Positions 9,206-17,911 of a stretch of 50,836 bases of DNA are shown piece after piece. The notes beneath the pieces are model-generated. The model saw only the letters and a program-made list of their open reading frames with translations, did not search any database and was not told the origin of the DNA. Within the stretch, counting starts at the first letter, position 1, and each line of letters begins with the position of its first letter. Source of the DNA: an uncultured Clostridia bacterium (GTDB lineage Bacteria; Bacillota; Clostridia; Christensenellales; Aristaeellaceae); assembly GCA_946629635.1 (NCBI GenBank), contig CAMOYA010000005.1, positions 1-50,836 of the forward strand, written 5' to 3'. Position numbers and translations under genes: made by a program.

Positions 9206-10990
9206 ATGGCATCCCGTTTTCCGGCCGCATGGCTGGATGAGCTGCGCTCCCGTTCGGACATCATTCAGGTCGTCTCCGGTTACGTGGCGCTGAAGAAATC
9301 CGGCCGCAACTACTGGGGGCTCTGCCCCTTTCACGGGGAGAAGACCGCGTCCTTCTCCGTGGATCCGGAACAGCAGCTGTACTACTGCTTCGGCTGCAAG
9401 GCCGGGGGCAATGTGTTCAGCTTCATCATGGACATGGAGCGCCTGAACTTCGGGGAGGCCGTGGAGCTGCTGGCGGACCGGGCACATATGCCGATGCCGG
9501 AGATGGTGAACGATGAGGATTATGAGCGCCGCCGCACCCGCCGCGAACGGCTCCTGGATGCCAACCGCCGGGCCGCCCGGTATTATCACGAGCTGCTGTT
9601 CCGCCCGGAGGGCGCCGCTTCCCTGGCGTACCTGCGAAAGCGCGGGCTGTCCGACGGCGTGATCCGCAAGTTCGGCCTCGGTGCCGCGCCGAACGGATGG
9701 ACGGCGCTGACGGACTACATGACCGGCCAGGGCTTCACCCTGGAGGAGCTCTCCGCCGTCGGGCTGACGGTGGTCAAACCGCCGGAGGGCGGAAGCGGAA
9801 AGACCCGCGCCTTCGATATGTTCCGGAACCGGGCCATCTTTCCGATCATCGACATGTATAAGAACGTGCTGGCCTTCGGAGGCCGCAGCCTGGACGGGCA
9901 GGAGCCCAAGTATCTGAACACCTCCGATACGCCGGTGTTCAACAAGCGCAAGGGCGTCTATGCCGCGAATCTGCTCCGTCAGCAGCGGCATCTGGACCGG
10001 GTCATCCTGGTGGAAGGATATATGGATGTGGTCAGCCTGTCCCAGTTCGGCGTGGAGGGCGTCTGCGCCACCCTGGGAACCGCCCTGACCAACGAGCAGG
10101 CCCGGCTGCTTCGCCGCTTCGCGCCGCAGGTCTATCTGGGCTACGACGGGGATTCCGCCGGCCAGAATGCCATTCTGCGCGGGCTGAACATTTTCGATGA
10201 GGAGGGCATTCCGGCCCGGGTGCTGGTCTTCCCGGACGGGCTGGATCCGGATGAGTTCATCCGGCGGGACGGCGTCGAGGGCTTCCGTCAGCTTCCTTCG
10301 ATCTCCCCGACCGCCTATCGTCTCCGCCGCGCAAAGGAAAAGCATGACCTGAGCGACCGGGAAGGCCGTCTGGCCTACGCCCGCGAAGGGCTCGGCGTGC
10401 TGGACAGGCTGGATCCGCTGGAGCGGGATGTCTACCTGAAGGATCTGGAGATCGACACGGGCTTTTCCCGGGAAACGCTGATGGAGATGCTTTCCCTGCT
10501 GGACAGGGAAAAGAAGGATGCACCGGCCGCTGAGGCCCCGCCGCCCCGCCGCCGGCCCGCTCCGCCGCCGAAGGCCGCCAGTCCTGCGGACGGCGATGTT
10601 TCCGCCCAGGAAACGCTGCTGAGCTGTCTGGCAACGGGACAAATCCCGAAAGATATGCTCAGCGAAAAGGATTTTGACGATGACGAGTTGAAATCTTTAT
10701 ACAGCAGTCTGATTTCGGGAATGTCCCCCGCCGCGGCGCTGGATCTGGCGCCGGATGACGAAGCCCGTTCCCGCTACGCGCGGATTCTGCTGTACCCCGT
10801 CGCGGAGGATACGGATCAGATCATGATCATGGCCAGCCAGTGTCTGAAGCGGATTCACAGAGCTTCCCTCCAGCGGGAGTATGATGAAAAACAATCGCGG
10901 ATCAATGCCATGCCGGCAGGCGATCCCGCTGTTCCTGCCCTGCTGCAGGAGATGATGGACATCCGGCGAAGGCTGGATGCAATCAGATAA
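9206..10990 (+). CDS. dnaG: DNA primase
   Basis: CHC2 zinc finger CPFHGEKTASFSVDPEQQLYYCFGCKAGGNVFSF; TOPRIM VILVEGYMDVVSL and YLGYDGDSAG. Confidence 0.97.
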   Translation: MASRFPAAWLDELRSRSDIIQVVSGYVALKKSGRNYWGLCPFHGEKTASFSVDPEQQLYYCFGCKAGGNVFSFIMDMERLNFGEAVELLADRAHMPMPEMVNDEDYERRRTRRERLLDANRRAARYYHELLFRPEGAASLAYLRKRGLSDGVIRKFGLGAAPNGWTALTDYMTGQGFTLEELSAVGLTVVKPPEGGSGKTRAFDMFRNRAIFPIIDMYKNVLAFGGRSLDGQEPKYLNTSDTPVFNKRKGVYAANLLRQQRHLDRVILVEGYMDVVSLSQFGVEGVCATLGTALTNEQARLLRRFAPQVYLGYDGDSAGQNAILRGLNIFDEEGIPARVLVFPDGLDPDEFIRRDGVEGFRQLPSISPTAYRLRRAKEKHDLSDREGRLAYAREGLGVLDRLDPLERDVYLKDLEIDTGFSRETLMEMLSLLDREKKDAPAAEAPPPRRRPAPPPKAASPADGDVSAQETLLSCLATGQIPKDMLSEKDFDDDELKSLYSSLISGMSPAAALDLAPDDEARSRYARILLYPVAEDTDQIMIMASQCLKRIHRASLQREYDEKQSRINAMPAGDPAVPALLQEMMDIRRRLDAIR

Positions 10991-11053
10991 CGGATGCCCG
11001 CAGCGCGGGCGATGGATTGGCCCCCGGGCCGCAAGAAAAGGAGAGTGTCCCCA

Positions 11054-12163
11054 TTGTCGCTGCTTTCACCGGAAGTCAAGCAAGCCAAACTGAACGAGCT
11101 CTATGAGGAAGGCAAGGCCAAGGGTTCCCTGACCTATCGGGAAATCATGGATAAGCTGATGGAAATGGAGATGGATCCGGATCAGCTGGATCATGTCCTC
11201 GAAACCCTTGAAGCCTACGGCGTCACCGTCACGAACGATTCCGCCGAGCCGATCACCACGGGAGAGGAGTCTGCCCCCGTGCAGCCGGAGACTGCCGTGG
11301 ACGATTCTCTGGACCTGTCCGTTCCGGAAGGCATCAGCATTGATGATCCTGTCCGCATGTATCTCAAGGAGATCGGCAAGGTTCCGCTGCTCACCGCAGA
11401 GGAGGAGATTGAGATCGCCAAGCGCCTGGAGCAGGGGGATGAAGCCGCCAAGCAGAAGCTGGCGGAGGCCAATCTGCGCCTGGTCGTATCCATCGCCAAG
11501 CGGTATGTCGGCCGCGGCATGCTTTTCCTGGATCTGATTCAGGAGGGCAATCTCGGCCTGATCAAGGCGGTGGAGAAATTTGATTACCGGAAGGGCTTCA
11601 AGTTCTCCACCTATGCCACCTGGTGGATCCGCCAGGCCATTACCCGTGCCATCGCCGACCAGGCACGCACCATCCGGATTCCCGTACACATGGTGGAAAC
11701 CATCAACAAGCTGATCCGCGTTTCCCGCCAGCTGCTCCAGGAATACGGCCGGGAGCCCACGCCGGAGGAGATTGCCAAGGAGATGGGCATTTCCGAGGCC
11801 AAGGTACGGGAAATCATCAAGATTGCCCAGGAGCCCGTTTCCCTCGAAACGCCCATCGGCGAGGAGGAGGATTCCCATCTGGGGGACTTTATTCCGGATG
11901 ACGATGCGCCCGCCCCTGCGGAAGCCGCGTCCTTCACCCTGATGAAGGAACAGCTGATGGACGTGCTGGACACGCTGACTCCCCGGGAGGAGAAGGTGCT
12001 CCGCCTGCGCTTCGGCCTGGATGACGGCCACCAGCGCACCCTGGAGGAAGTCGGCAAGGAATTCAATGTGACCCGGGAGCGCATCCGGCAGATCGAGGCC
12101 AAAGCCCTCCGGAAGCTCCGCCATCCTTCCCGCAGCAAAAAGCTTCGGGATTATCTGGACTGA
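11054..12163 (+). CDS. rpoD: RNA polymerase primary sigma factor (SigA/RpoD)
   Basis: [80 protein letters not shown]-terminal [22 protein letters not shown]. Likely TTG start at 11054 after AAGGAGAG; an in-frame ATG at 10994 is the alternative. Confidence 0.96.
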   Translation: MSLLSPEVKQAKLNELYEEGKAKGSLTYREIMDKLMEMEMDPDQLDHVLETLEAYGVTVTNDSAEPITTGEESAPVQPETAVDDSLDLSVPEGISIDDPVRMYLKEIGKVPLLTAEEEIEIAKRLEQGDEAAKQKLAEANLRLVVSIAKRYVGRGMLFLDLIQEGNLGLIKAVEKFDYRKGFKFSTYATWWIRQAITRAIADQARTIRIPVHMVETINKLIRVSRQLLQEYGREPTPEEIAKEMGISEAKVREIIKIAQEPVSLETPIGEEEDSHLGDFIPDDDAPAPAEAASFTLMKEQLMDVLDTLTPREEKVLRLRFGLDDGHQRTLEEVGKEFNVTRERIRQIEAKALRKLRHPSRSKKLRDYLD

Positions 12164-12167
12164 ACCG

Positions 12168-12875
12168 ATGAAAACATCACCTGTATCCCTGGATCCCCGC
12201 CTGTCGCTGGCCTACCGTCTGTACGATGAGTGTGCCCTGGCGGCGGATATCGGAACGGACCATGCTCATCTGCCGGCCGCGCTGCTACAGCGCGGCCGTG
12301 TCTGCCATATGATTCTGACGGATATCAGCGAAGGCGCGCTGAAAAACGCGCGTTCCACCATTCTGGACCGGGGTCTTGAATCCCGGGCCGATCTGCGCCT
12401 GGGAGACGGGCTGGATCCGGTTCGGGAGGCGTGCGATATGATCTCCGTCATGGGGATGGGCGGCCGTACCATCCGGGATATTCTGCTGTCCGGGCGGGAC
12501 CGTCTGCACGGCGCGTCCCTGCTTCTTTCCGCGCATACGGACTGGCCCCTGATCCGCCAGGCCATCCGGGATATAGACTACCATCTGGAAATGGAGGAAC
12601 CCTGCTTCAGCGCCGGGCGATACTATCTGGTGCTGCGTGCCCGTCCCGGCCGCATGGAGATGACGGAGCAGGAGATCCGCCTCGGCGGTCCCCTGTTCCG
12701 GTCGGATTCGCCGATGCTGATCCCATTCCTTGCCCGGCGCCGGGAGGTGCTCTGCGCAAAGCTTTCCGGACTGAAATCCGCCTCGCTCGCAGATGAAGCG
12801 GAAATCGCCCGCATCACGGCGGATATTGATTTTTACACCGCTTTTCTGAATCGCGCGAAAGAAGGAGATGTCTGA
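12168..12875 (+). CDS. trmK: tRNA (adenine(22)-N(1))-methyltransferase
   Basis: LDPRLSLAYRLYDECALAADIGTDHAHLPAALLQRG...LTDISEGALKNA...ISVMGMGGRTIRDIL: TrmK/YqfN SAM motifs; location after rpoD. Confidence 0.9.
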   Translation: MKTSPVSLDPRLSLAYRLYDECALAADIGTDHAHLPAALLQRGRVCHMILTDISEGALKNARSTILDRGLESRADLRLGDGLDPVREACDMISVMGMGGRTIRDILLSGRDRLHGASLLLSAHTDWPLIRQAIRDIDYHLEMEEPCFSAGRYYLVLRARPGRMEMTEQEIRLGGPLFRSDSPMLIPFLARRREVLCAKLSGLKSASLADEAEIARITADIDFYTAFLNRAKEGDV

Positions 12876-12877
12876 CC

Positions 12878-13648
12878 ATGACCGTGGAGAACATTCTGGA
12901 GCTGCTCCAGTCCGTCGCCCCCTTTGAAACCCAGGAGGAATGGGACAATTCCGGCCTGCTGGTGGGCTCCCCCCGCCAGGAAGTGGCCTCCGTGCTCTTC
13001 GCGCTGGATGCGACGGAGCGCGTGATCGACGAGGCGGCCGCGCTCGGCGCATCGCTGATCGTGACCCATCATCCCCTGATGCTGCACGGCCGGCGGCGCC
13101 TGACGGACGAAGATTATGAAGGGCGGATCGTCTCCCGCCTGATCCGGGAAAACATCTCGCTCATCGCTGCCCATACCAATCTGGATCAGGCCGCCGGCGG
13201 CATCAATGATATGCTGTGTGCCCTCTGCGGCCTGGATGACGGCGCGGGGGAAGGCTTCTTCCGCTGCGGAACGCTGGCCGAGCCCGTCCCGGCTGAAACC
13301 TTTGCCTGGATGCTGGAGGATTCCCTGGGGGATTCCGTCCGGCTGATGGGCCCGAAGGATACGATGATCCGCCGGGTCGGCCTGTGCTCCGGCGGCGGAA
13401 GCGAATTCTGGGAGGCGGCGGAGAAAGCCGGCTGCGATGCGTTCATCGCCGGAGAGATCCGGCACCATCATGCGCTCGCCATGGCAGACGCCGGGATTGT
13501 CGCCTTTGAGTGCGGCCACTTTGCCACGGAGGAGCCCGGGATCCGCGCCCTGGCGGAAGCTTTACAAAACTGCCTGAATGAAGTAGAATGTAATGTGCGG
13601 GTTTTTGTATCCAATGTGCCCGCCTATGCTTTCCCCAAGGAAACATGA
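12878..13648 (+). CDS. Nif3-like dinuclear metal center protein (YqfO family)
   Basis: LLQSVAPFETQEEWDNSGLLVGSP...LIVTHHPLMLHG...IAAHTNLDQAAGGINDML...GEIRHHHALA. Confidence 0.93.
   Translation: MTVENILELLQSVAPFETQEEWDNSGLLVGSPRQEVASVLFALDATERVIDEAAALGASLIVTHHPLMLHGRRRLTDEDYEGRIVSRLIRENISLIAAHTNLDQAAGGINDMLCALCGLDDGAGEGFFRCGTLAEPVPAETFAWMLEDSLGDSVRLMGPKDTMIRRVGLCSGGGSEFWEAAEKAGCDAFIAGEIRHHHALAMADAGIVAFECGHFATEEPGIRALAEALQNCLNEVECNVRVFVSNVPAYAFPKET
13561..13589 (+). promoter_or_regulatory. Possible internal promoter for the zinc-ribbon gene
   Basis: TTTACA-N17-TAGAAT inside the 3' end of the Nif3 gene, in an AT-richer stretch. Confidence 0.35.
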
Positions 13649-13690
13649 CAGGGGATCCTGCATCCGCCTGTCAGTAAGGAGGTCCCTCGT

Positions 13691-14392
13691 ATGGAACAGT
13701 TTGAAGCTTTATGGGCTTACCAGCAGGAGGATATCAAGGCTGATGCGATCGCTAACGCCATCCGCCGCTCCCCCACCCGGCTGAAGCTTGAAAAGGCCCG
13801 GGATTTTATTCTCGACCGCCAGAAGCAGTATAAGCAGATTGAAAGCGACATCGCCGCGATGGTCGACCGGAAGGACGTCATCATTCAGGCCATCGATCAC
13901 GCCAGCTCCCAGCTGGACGGGCTGAAGAGCCGCTACGCCGCCAATCCTCCGCAGACCGCGGAGGAGGTCAAATCCCTTCTTTCCGAAGTGGCGAAGTGCC
14001 GGGATACGATCCGGCAGTATGAGGCGGAAATCGGCCATATCGCCCGGGAATCCGCTGCCAATGAAAAGGCCCAGCGCAATGTGAAGATCGAAGCGGCCAA
14101 TGCCAAGAAGTCCTTCGATCAGCTGAAGGCCGAATATGAGCAGGAATCCAAGGTCAAGAAGGAGGAGCTGGATGCGCAGCGGCTGAAGGCCAAGGCGCTG
14201 CTGGACACGGTGGATCCGGCGCTGCTGGAGGAATACAATACGATCAAGAAGCACATTTCTCCTCCGATGGCGCGGCTGACCTACGGGCAGTGCTCCGGGT
14301 GCAATACTTCGCTTCCCTCCGCCACCCTCGCCCGCATCCGCGGCGGCGCGCTGGTGGAGTGCGAAACCTGCGGCCGCATGATCATTCAGTAA
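13691..14392 (+). CDS. Coiled-coil protein with C4-type zinc ribbon
   Basis: Long heptad-rich region then YGQCSGCNTSLPSATLARIRGGALVECETCGRMIIQ. Confidence 0.87.
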   Translation: MEQFEALWAYQQEDIKADAIANAIRRSPTRLKLEKARDFILDRQKQYKQIESDIAAMVDRKDVIIQAIDHASSQLDGLKSRYAANPPQTAEEVKSLLSEVAKCRDTIRQYEAEIGHIARESAANEKAQRNVKIEAANAKKSFDQLKAEYEQESKVKKEELDAQRLKAKALLDTVDPALLEEYNTIKKHISPPMARLTYGQCSGCNTSLPSATLARIRGGALVECETCGRMIIQ

Positions 14393-14410
14393 TCAGGCCA
14401 TGAATCGTCA

Positions 14411-14439
14411 AAACCCGCTCCTCTCCGGAGCGGGTTTTT
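14411..14439. terminator. Bidirectional rho-independent terminator
   Basis: AAACCCGCTCC-TCTCC-GGAGCGGGTTTTT between convergent genes. Confidence 0.85.
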
Positions 14440-14459
14440 CCGTTGTTGCGCCATTTCCT

Positions 14460-15185
14460 TTATTGCAGGTATTCAATGGTCAGCGCCGGGCAGTTGGCAA
14501 ACGCGGTCGGGTCCACTTCCACATCCTCTGACGGCAGCACGGCCCGTCTGAGGGTGGCACAGGTGTTGAACGCGTTCAGCCCGATCGTCTCCAGGCTTTC
14601 TGGAAAAACGATCTCCTGCAGGGACGCGCAGCCCAGGAAAGCCATTTCACCGACCTCCAGCAGCGTGGAGGGCAGCATCACGCTGAACAGCTGCGTGCAC
14701 GCGCCGAAGCAGCATTTCTGCAGAATCTCGACCCCTTCGGGAATGATGATCTCCTGCAGGTTCATGCACTGGAAGAAGGCCTGTTCCCCCAGCTCCGTGA
14801 TGCCTTCCGGCAGCACGACGCCGGAAATCATGCAGCCCATAAACGTATGATCCCCAATGGCTGCCACGGGATAGCCTCCCAGCGTTTCCGGCACGGTAAC
14901 GATTCCTTCGTCCTCCGGTTTGTTGTACCGCACCGTCCGGCAGAACAATTCGTCATCGGAAACCTCGTATGTAAAGTCCCCTTCTTCCTTGTAGTTTTCC
15001 ATCGTATAGCCGGCTTTGGCCGCCAGCTCTCTTTTCTGCTTGGCAAAATCCTCTTCGGTCATATCCTCGATCTCCTCATCGAAGAATTCCTCATCATCGG
15101 AAAACATTTCTTCCGCCGGGGAGAAGGAACAGCAGAACAGCAAAGCCATCGACAGCAGCATCGCCAGGATTTTTCTGTACATCAT
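14460..15185 (-). CDS. Secreted leucine-rich-repeat (BspA/LRR_5-type) protein
   Basis: Signal peptide MMYRKILAMLLSMALLFCCSFSPAEE; repeats such as VVLPEGITELGEQAFFQCMNLQEIIIPEGVEILQKCCFGACTQL. Confidence 0.83.
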   Translation of the reverse strand: MMYRKILAMLLSMALLFCCSFSPAEEMFSDDEEFFDEEIEDMTEEDFAKQKRELAAKAGYTMENYKEEGDFTYEVSDDELFCRTVRYNKPEDEGIVTVPETLGGYPVAAIGDHTFMGCMISGVVLPEGITELGEQAFFQCMNLQEIIIPEGVEILQKCCFGACTQLFSVMLPSTLLEVGEMAFLGCASLQEIVFPESLETIGLNAFNTCATLRRAVLPSEDVEVDPTAFANCPALTIEYLQ

Positions 15186-15308
15186 CCGTTCCTCCTCTCT
15201 GATTATTCGATTCATCCAATGCTATCCTTCATTATACCAAAACGAAATAAAAAATCAACTTGTTCCCCAAGTGGAAAAAAGATGTATTCCGTTCTGTATG
15301 AATCCGAG

Positions 15309-15337
15309 TTGACAACCGCCGGAAAGTGTGATATCTT
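15309..15337 (+). promoter_or_regulatory. sigma-A promoter of lacI-type regulator-malQ-glgP operon
   Basis: TTGACA-N17-TATCTT. Confidence 0.6.
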
Positions 15338-15344
15338 CGGTATG

Positions 15345-15386
15345 AAAACGTTACCGATATCGTTTCCGGCAACGTTGCCGGAAACG
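15345..15386. promoter_or_regulatory. Tandem LacI-family operator candidates
   Basis: AAAACGTTACCG (AACGTT core centred 15349.5) and perfect 26-bp palindrome CGTTTCCGGCAACGTTGCCGGAAACG at 15361-15386 (core centred 15373.5). Confidence 0.7.
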
Positions 15387-15410
15387 TGCATCGCGGAGGC
15401 GCATCGGATC

Positions 15411-16427
15411 ATGAAGAGTCTGACAATCAAAGATATCGCCCGGATGGCGGAAGTCTCCGTCACAACGGTGAGCCGCGTGCTGAATCACCGGCCGGATGTC
15501 AATCCGGATACCCGTCGCCACGTGGAAGAGATCATCGAGGCGAACCATTTCACCGGGAACACCAATGCCCGCGGTCTGAAGCAGAGCAACGAGGTCATCG
15601 GCATGATCGTCCGCGGCCGGTCGAATCCGTTCCTCAGCAGCCTGGCGGAAGCGATTCTGGAGCGCGGAGCCATGCTGGAGGACAGCTTTGTCACGGACTA
15701 TGTGGATGAGAGAGGCGACGAGTTTCTGGCCGCGCTGCGCCGGACCCGGGCGAGCCGCGTCAAGGGGCTCATCTTTGTCGGCAGCCTGATCGACGACCGG
15801 GTCCGGGCGATCCGGGATCTGGATATCCCGATCGTCTTCACCACGGTCAACGCTGAAATGGCTTCCCTGCCCCGGGCCTCCTCCGTCTCTGTGGATGACC
15901 GGACCATGGGCCGCCTGGTTGGCGAGGAGCTGTACTCCCTCGGCCATCGGCGGATTGCCGTGTTCGGATCCAATCCGGTTGCCGGGGATTCGCTGGCCCG
16001 GCGCTTCCAGGGCTTCTGCGAAGCGCTGGAAAGCCACGGCGTCGCCTTTGATCCGGAATGCTACCGGGAAACCCGTTTTTCCTACGATGCCGGATATGAC
16101 GCCGCCCGTTCCTTCTTTGCCGGCCATCCGGATGCCACCGCCCTTTTCGCCATGAGCGACACGGTGGCCGTCGGCGCGATCCGGGCGATTCACGATCTGG
16201 GCAAGTCCGTTCCGAAGGACATCAGCGTCATCGGATATGACGGAATCGATATCAGCCGGTTCACGGTACCGAGGCTGACCACGGTGGAACAGCCCGTGGG
16301 CGAAATCGCCAGGCGAAGCATTAACCTGCTGCTGGAAATGATGGATAAGAACGCCGCTCCCCGACACGTGCTGGTACAGGCGGATTTCCGCCGCCGGGAT
16401 TCGGCGGCCGTTCTGGAAAAGGAGTGA
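15411..16427 (+). CDS. LacI-family transcriptional regulator
   Basis: MKSLTIKDIARMAEVSVTTVSRVLNHRPDVNPDTRRHVEEIIEANHF HTH plus periplasmic-binding-like domain (VIGYDGIDISRFTVPRLTTVEQP). Confidence 0.96.
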   Translation: MKSLTIKDIARMAEVSVTTVSRVLNHRPDVNPDTRRHVEEIIEANHFTGNTNARGLKQSNEVIGMIVRGRSNPFLSSLAEAILERGAMLEDSFVTDYVDERGDEFLAALRRTRASRVKGLIFVGSLIDDRVRAIRDLDIPIVFTTVNAEMASLPRASSVSVDDRTMGRLVGEELYSLGHRRIAVFGSNPVAGDSLARRFQGFCEALESHGVAFDPECYRETRFSYDAGYDAARSFFAGHPDATALFAMSDTVAVGAIRAIHDLGKSVPKDISVIGYDGIDISRFTVPRLTTVEQPVGEIARRSINLLLEMMDKNAAPRHVLVQADFRRRDSAAVLEKE

Positions 16428-16434
16428 CTCACTG

Positions 16435-17907
16435 ATGCGGACCAGCGGTATTCTGATGCATATCTCTTCCCTTCCTTCCCCGGGCGGCATCGGCTCCCTG
16501 GGCGAGGAGGCTTACCGGTTTGCGGACTTTCTGCAGTCCGCCGGTTTCCGGATCTGGCAGGTGCTGCCCATCGGACCGACCGGATACGGCGAAAGTCCCT
16601 ACCAGTCCTCCTCCGTTTTTGCCGGCAATCCCCTGCTGATCTCCTGCCGGACGCTGCGGGATGAGAAGCTGCTGGACTATATGGATTCAGAGGAATACCG
16701 GCCGAAAACGGATGACGCTGTTGCGTATGACGAAGTGCGGAAAAACAAGGACATGCTCCTTCGCCGCTGCTTTTCCCAGTCCGCATACCGGCTTCGCGGG
16801 CCCATCGATGAATTCCGGAATGACAATCCCTGGGTGGATGATTTCGCCCTCTTCACCGCCCTGAAGGCGCACTTCGGGGGCGTCATGTTCTCCCAGTGGC
16901 CCGATGCCCGGATCGTTCACCGGAAAAAGGATGCCCTGGAAAAATACAGGACGCTGCTGGCCCGGGAAATCGAATATCACGTCTTCTGCCAGTATCTGTT
17001 CCGCCGCCAGTGGTTCGCGCTGAAAAAGTACTGCAATGAGCGGAACATCTCCCTCTTCGGGGATATGCCGATCTATGTGGCGGAGGATTCGGCCGACACA
17101 TGGACCCATCCGGAAATCTTCCAGCTGGACAGGAACCGGATTCCGAAGCGGGTCGCCGGCGTGCCGCCGGACTATTTCTCGGCGGACGGACAGCTCTGGG
17201 GCAATCCGCTCTATCGCTGGCATTACCTCGGCCGTCATCATTACGGCTGGTGGGTGGAACGGATGAAGGGCATGGCCAGCCTGTATGACATGGTCCGGAT
17301 CGACCACTTCATCGGCTTTGCCAACTATTATTCCGTGAAGCACGGCATGCCCAATGCCCGCAAGGGCCGCTGGGTGATCGGACCGGGAAAGAAGCTTTTC
17401 ATGGTTCTGAACCGGGAGATTTCCGGAATCCGGATCATCGCGGAGGATCTGGGCTGCGTCAACGATCGGGTCCGCCGCCTGCTGGACTGGTGCGGTTATC
17501 CCGGCATGAAGGTGCTGACCTTTGGCTTCGATTCGGATGAAAGCAATCCCCATTTCATCGGGAATTACCGGGAAAACAGCGTTGCCTATACCGGCACCCA
17601 TGACAACGACACAACCCTCGGCTGGGCGGAAAAGGCTTCCCCGGAAGCGCTGGCCTTCGCGGAAAAAACGCTGCATTTCGCCTCGCCTCAGGAGGCACCG
17701 GAAGCCTTCATCCGTGCGCTGCTGGACGGTCCGTGTGATACGGTCGTCATCCCGATGCAGGATGTGCTGGGGCTGGACGGCAGCGCCCGCATGAACTTTC
17801 CCGGCACCATCGGCGGCAACTGGCTTTGGCGCATGAAGCCCGGTGCACTGACGGACGATCTTTCCATGAAGTATTTTAAACTGAACAAATCGAGCAGGAG
17901 GAAATAA
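16435..17907 (+). CDS. malQ: 4-alpha-glucanotransferase (amylomaltase)
   Basis: GILMHISSLPSPGGIGSLGEEAYRFADFLQSAGFRIWQVLPIGPTGYGESPYQSSSVFAGNPLLI; VRIDHFIGF; IAEDLG; YTGTHDNDT. Confidence 0.97.
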   Translation: MRTSGILMHISSLPSPGGIGSLGEEAYRFADFLQSAGFRIWQVLPIGPTGYGESPYQSSSVFAGNPLLISCRTLRDEKLLDYMDSEEYRPKTDDAVAYDEVRKNKDMLLRRCFSQSAYRLRGPIDEFRNDNPWVDDFALFTALKAHFGGVMFSQWPDARIVHRKKDALEKYRTLLAREIEYHVFCQYLFRRQWFALKKYCNERNISLFGDMPIYVAEDSADTWTHPEIFQLDRNRIPKRVAGVPPDYFSADGQLWGNPLYRWHYLGRHHYGWWVERMKGMASLYDMVRIDHFIGFANYYSVKHGMPNARKGRWVIGPGKKLFMVLNREISGIRIIAEDLGCVNDRVRRLLDWCGYPGMKVLTFGFDSDESNPHFIGNYRENSVAYTGTHDNDTTLGWAEKASPEALAFAEKTLHFASPQEAPEAFIRALLDGPCDTVVIPMQDVLGLDGSARMNFPGTIGGNWLWRMKPGALTDDLSMKYFKLNKSSRRK

Positions 17908-17911
17908 AACC

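Noticed and set aside
8993-10642. 549-aa minus-strand ORF
   Set aside because: Antisense shadow of dnaG; no homologous motif visible.
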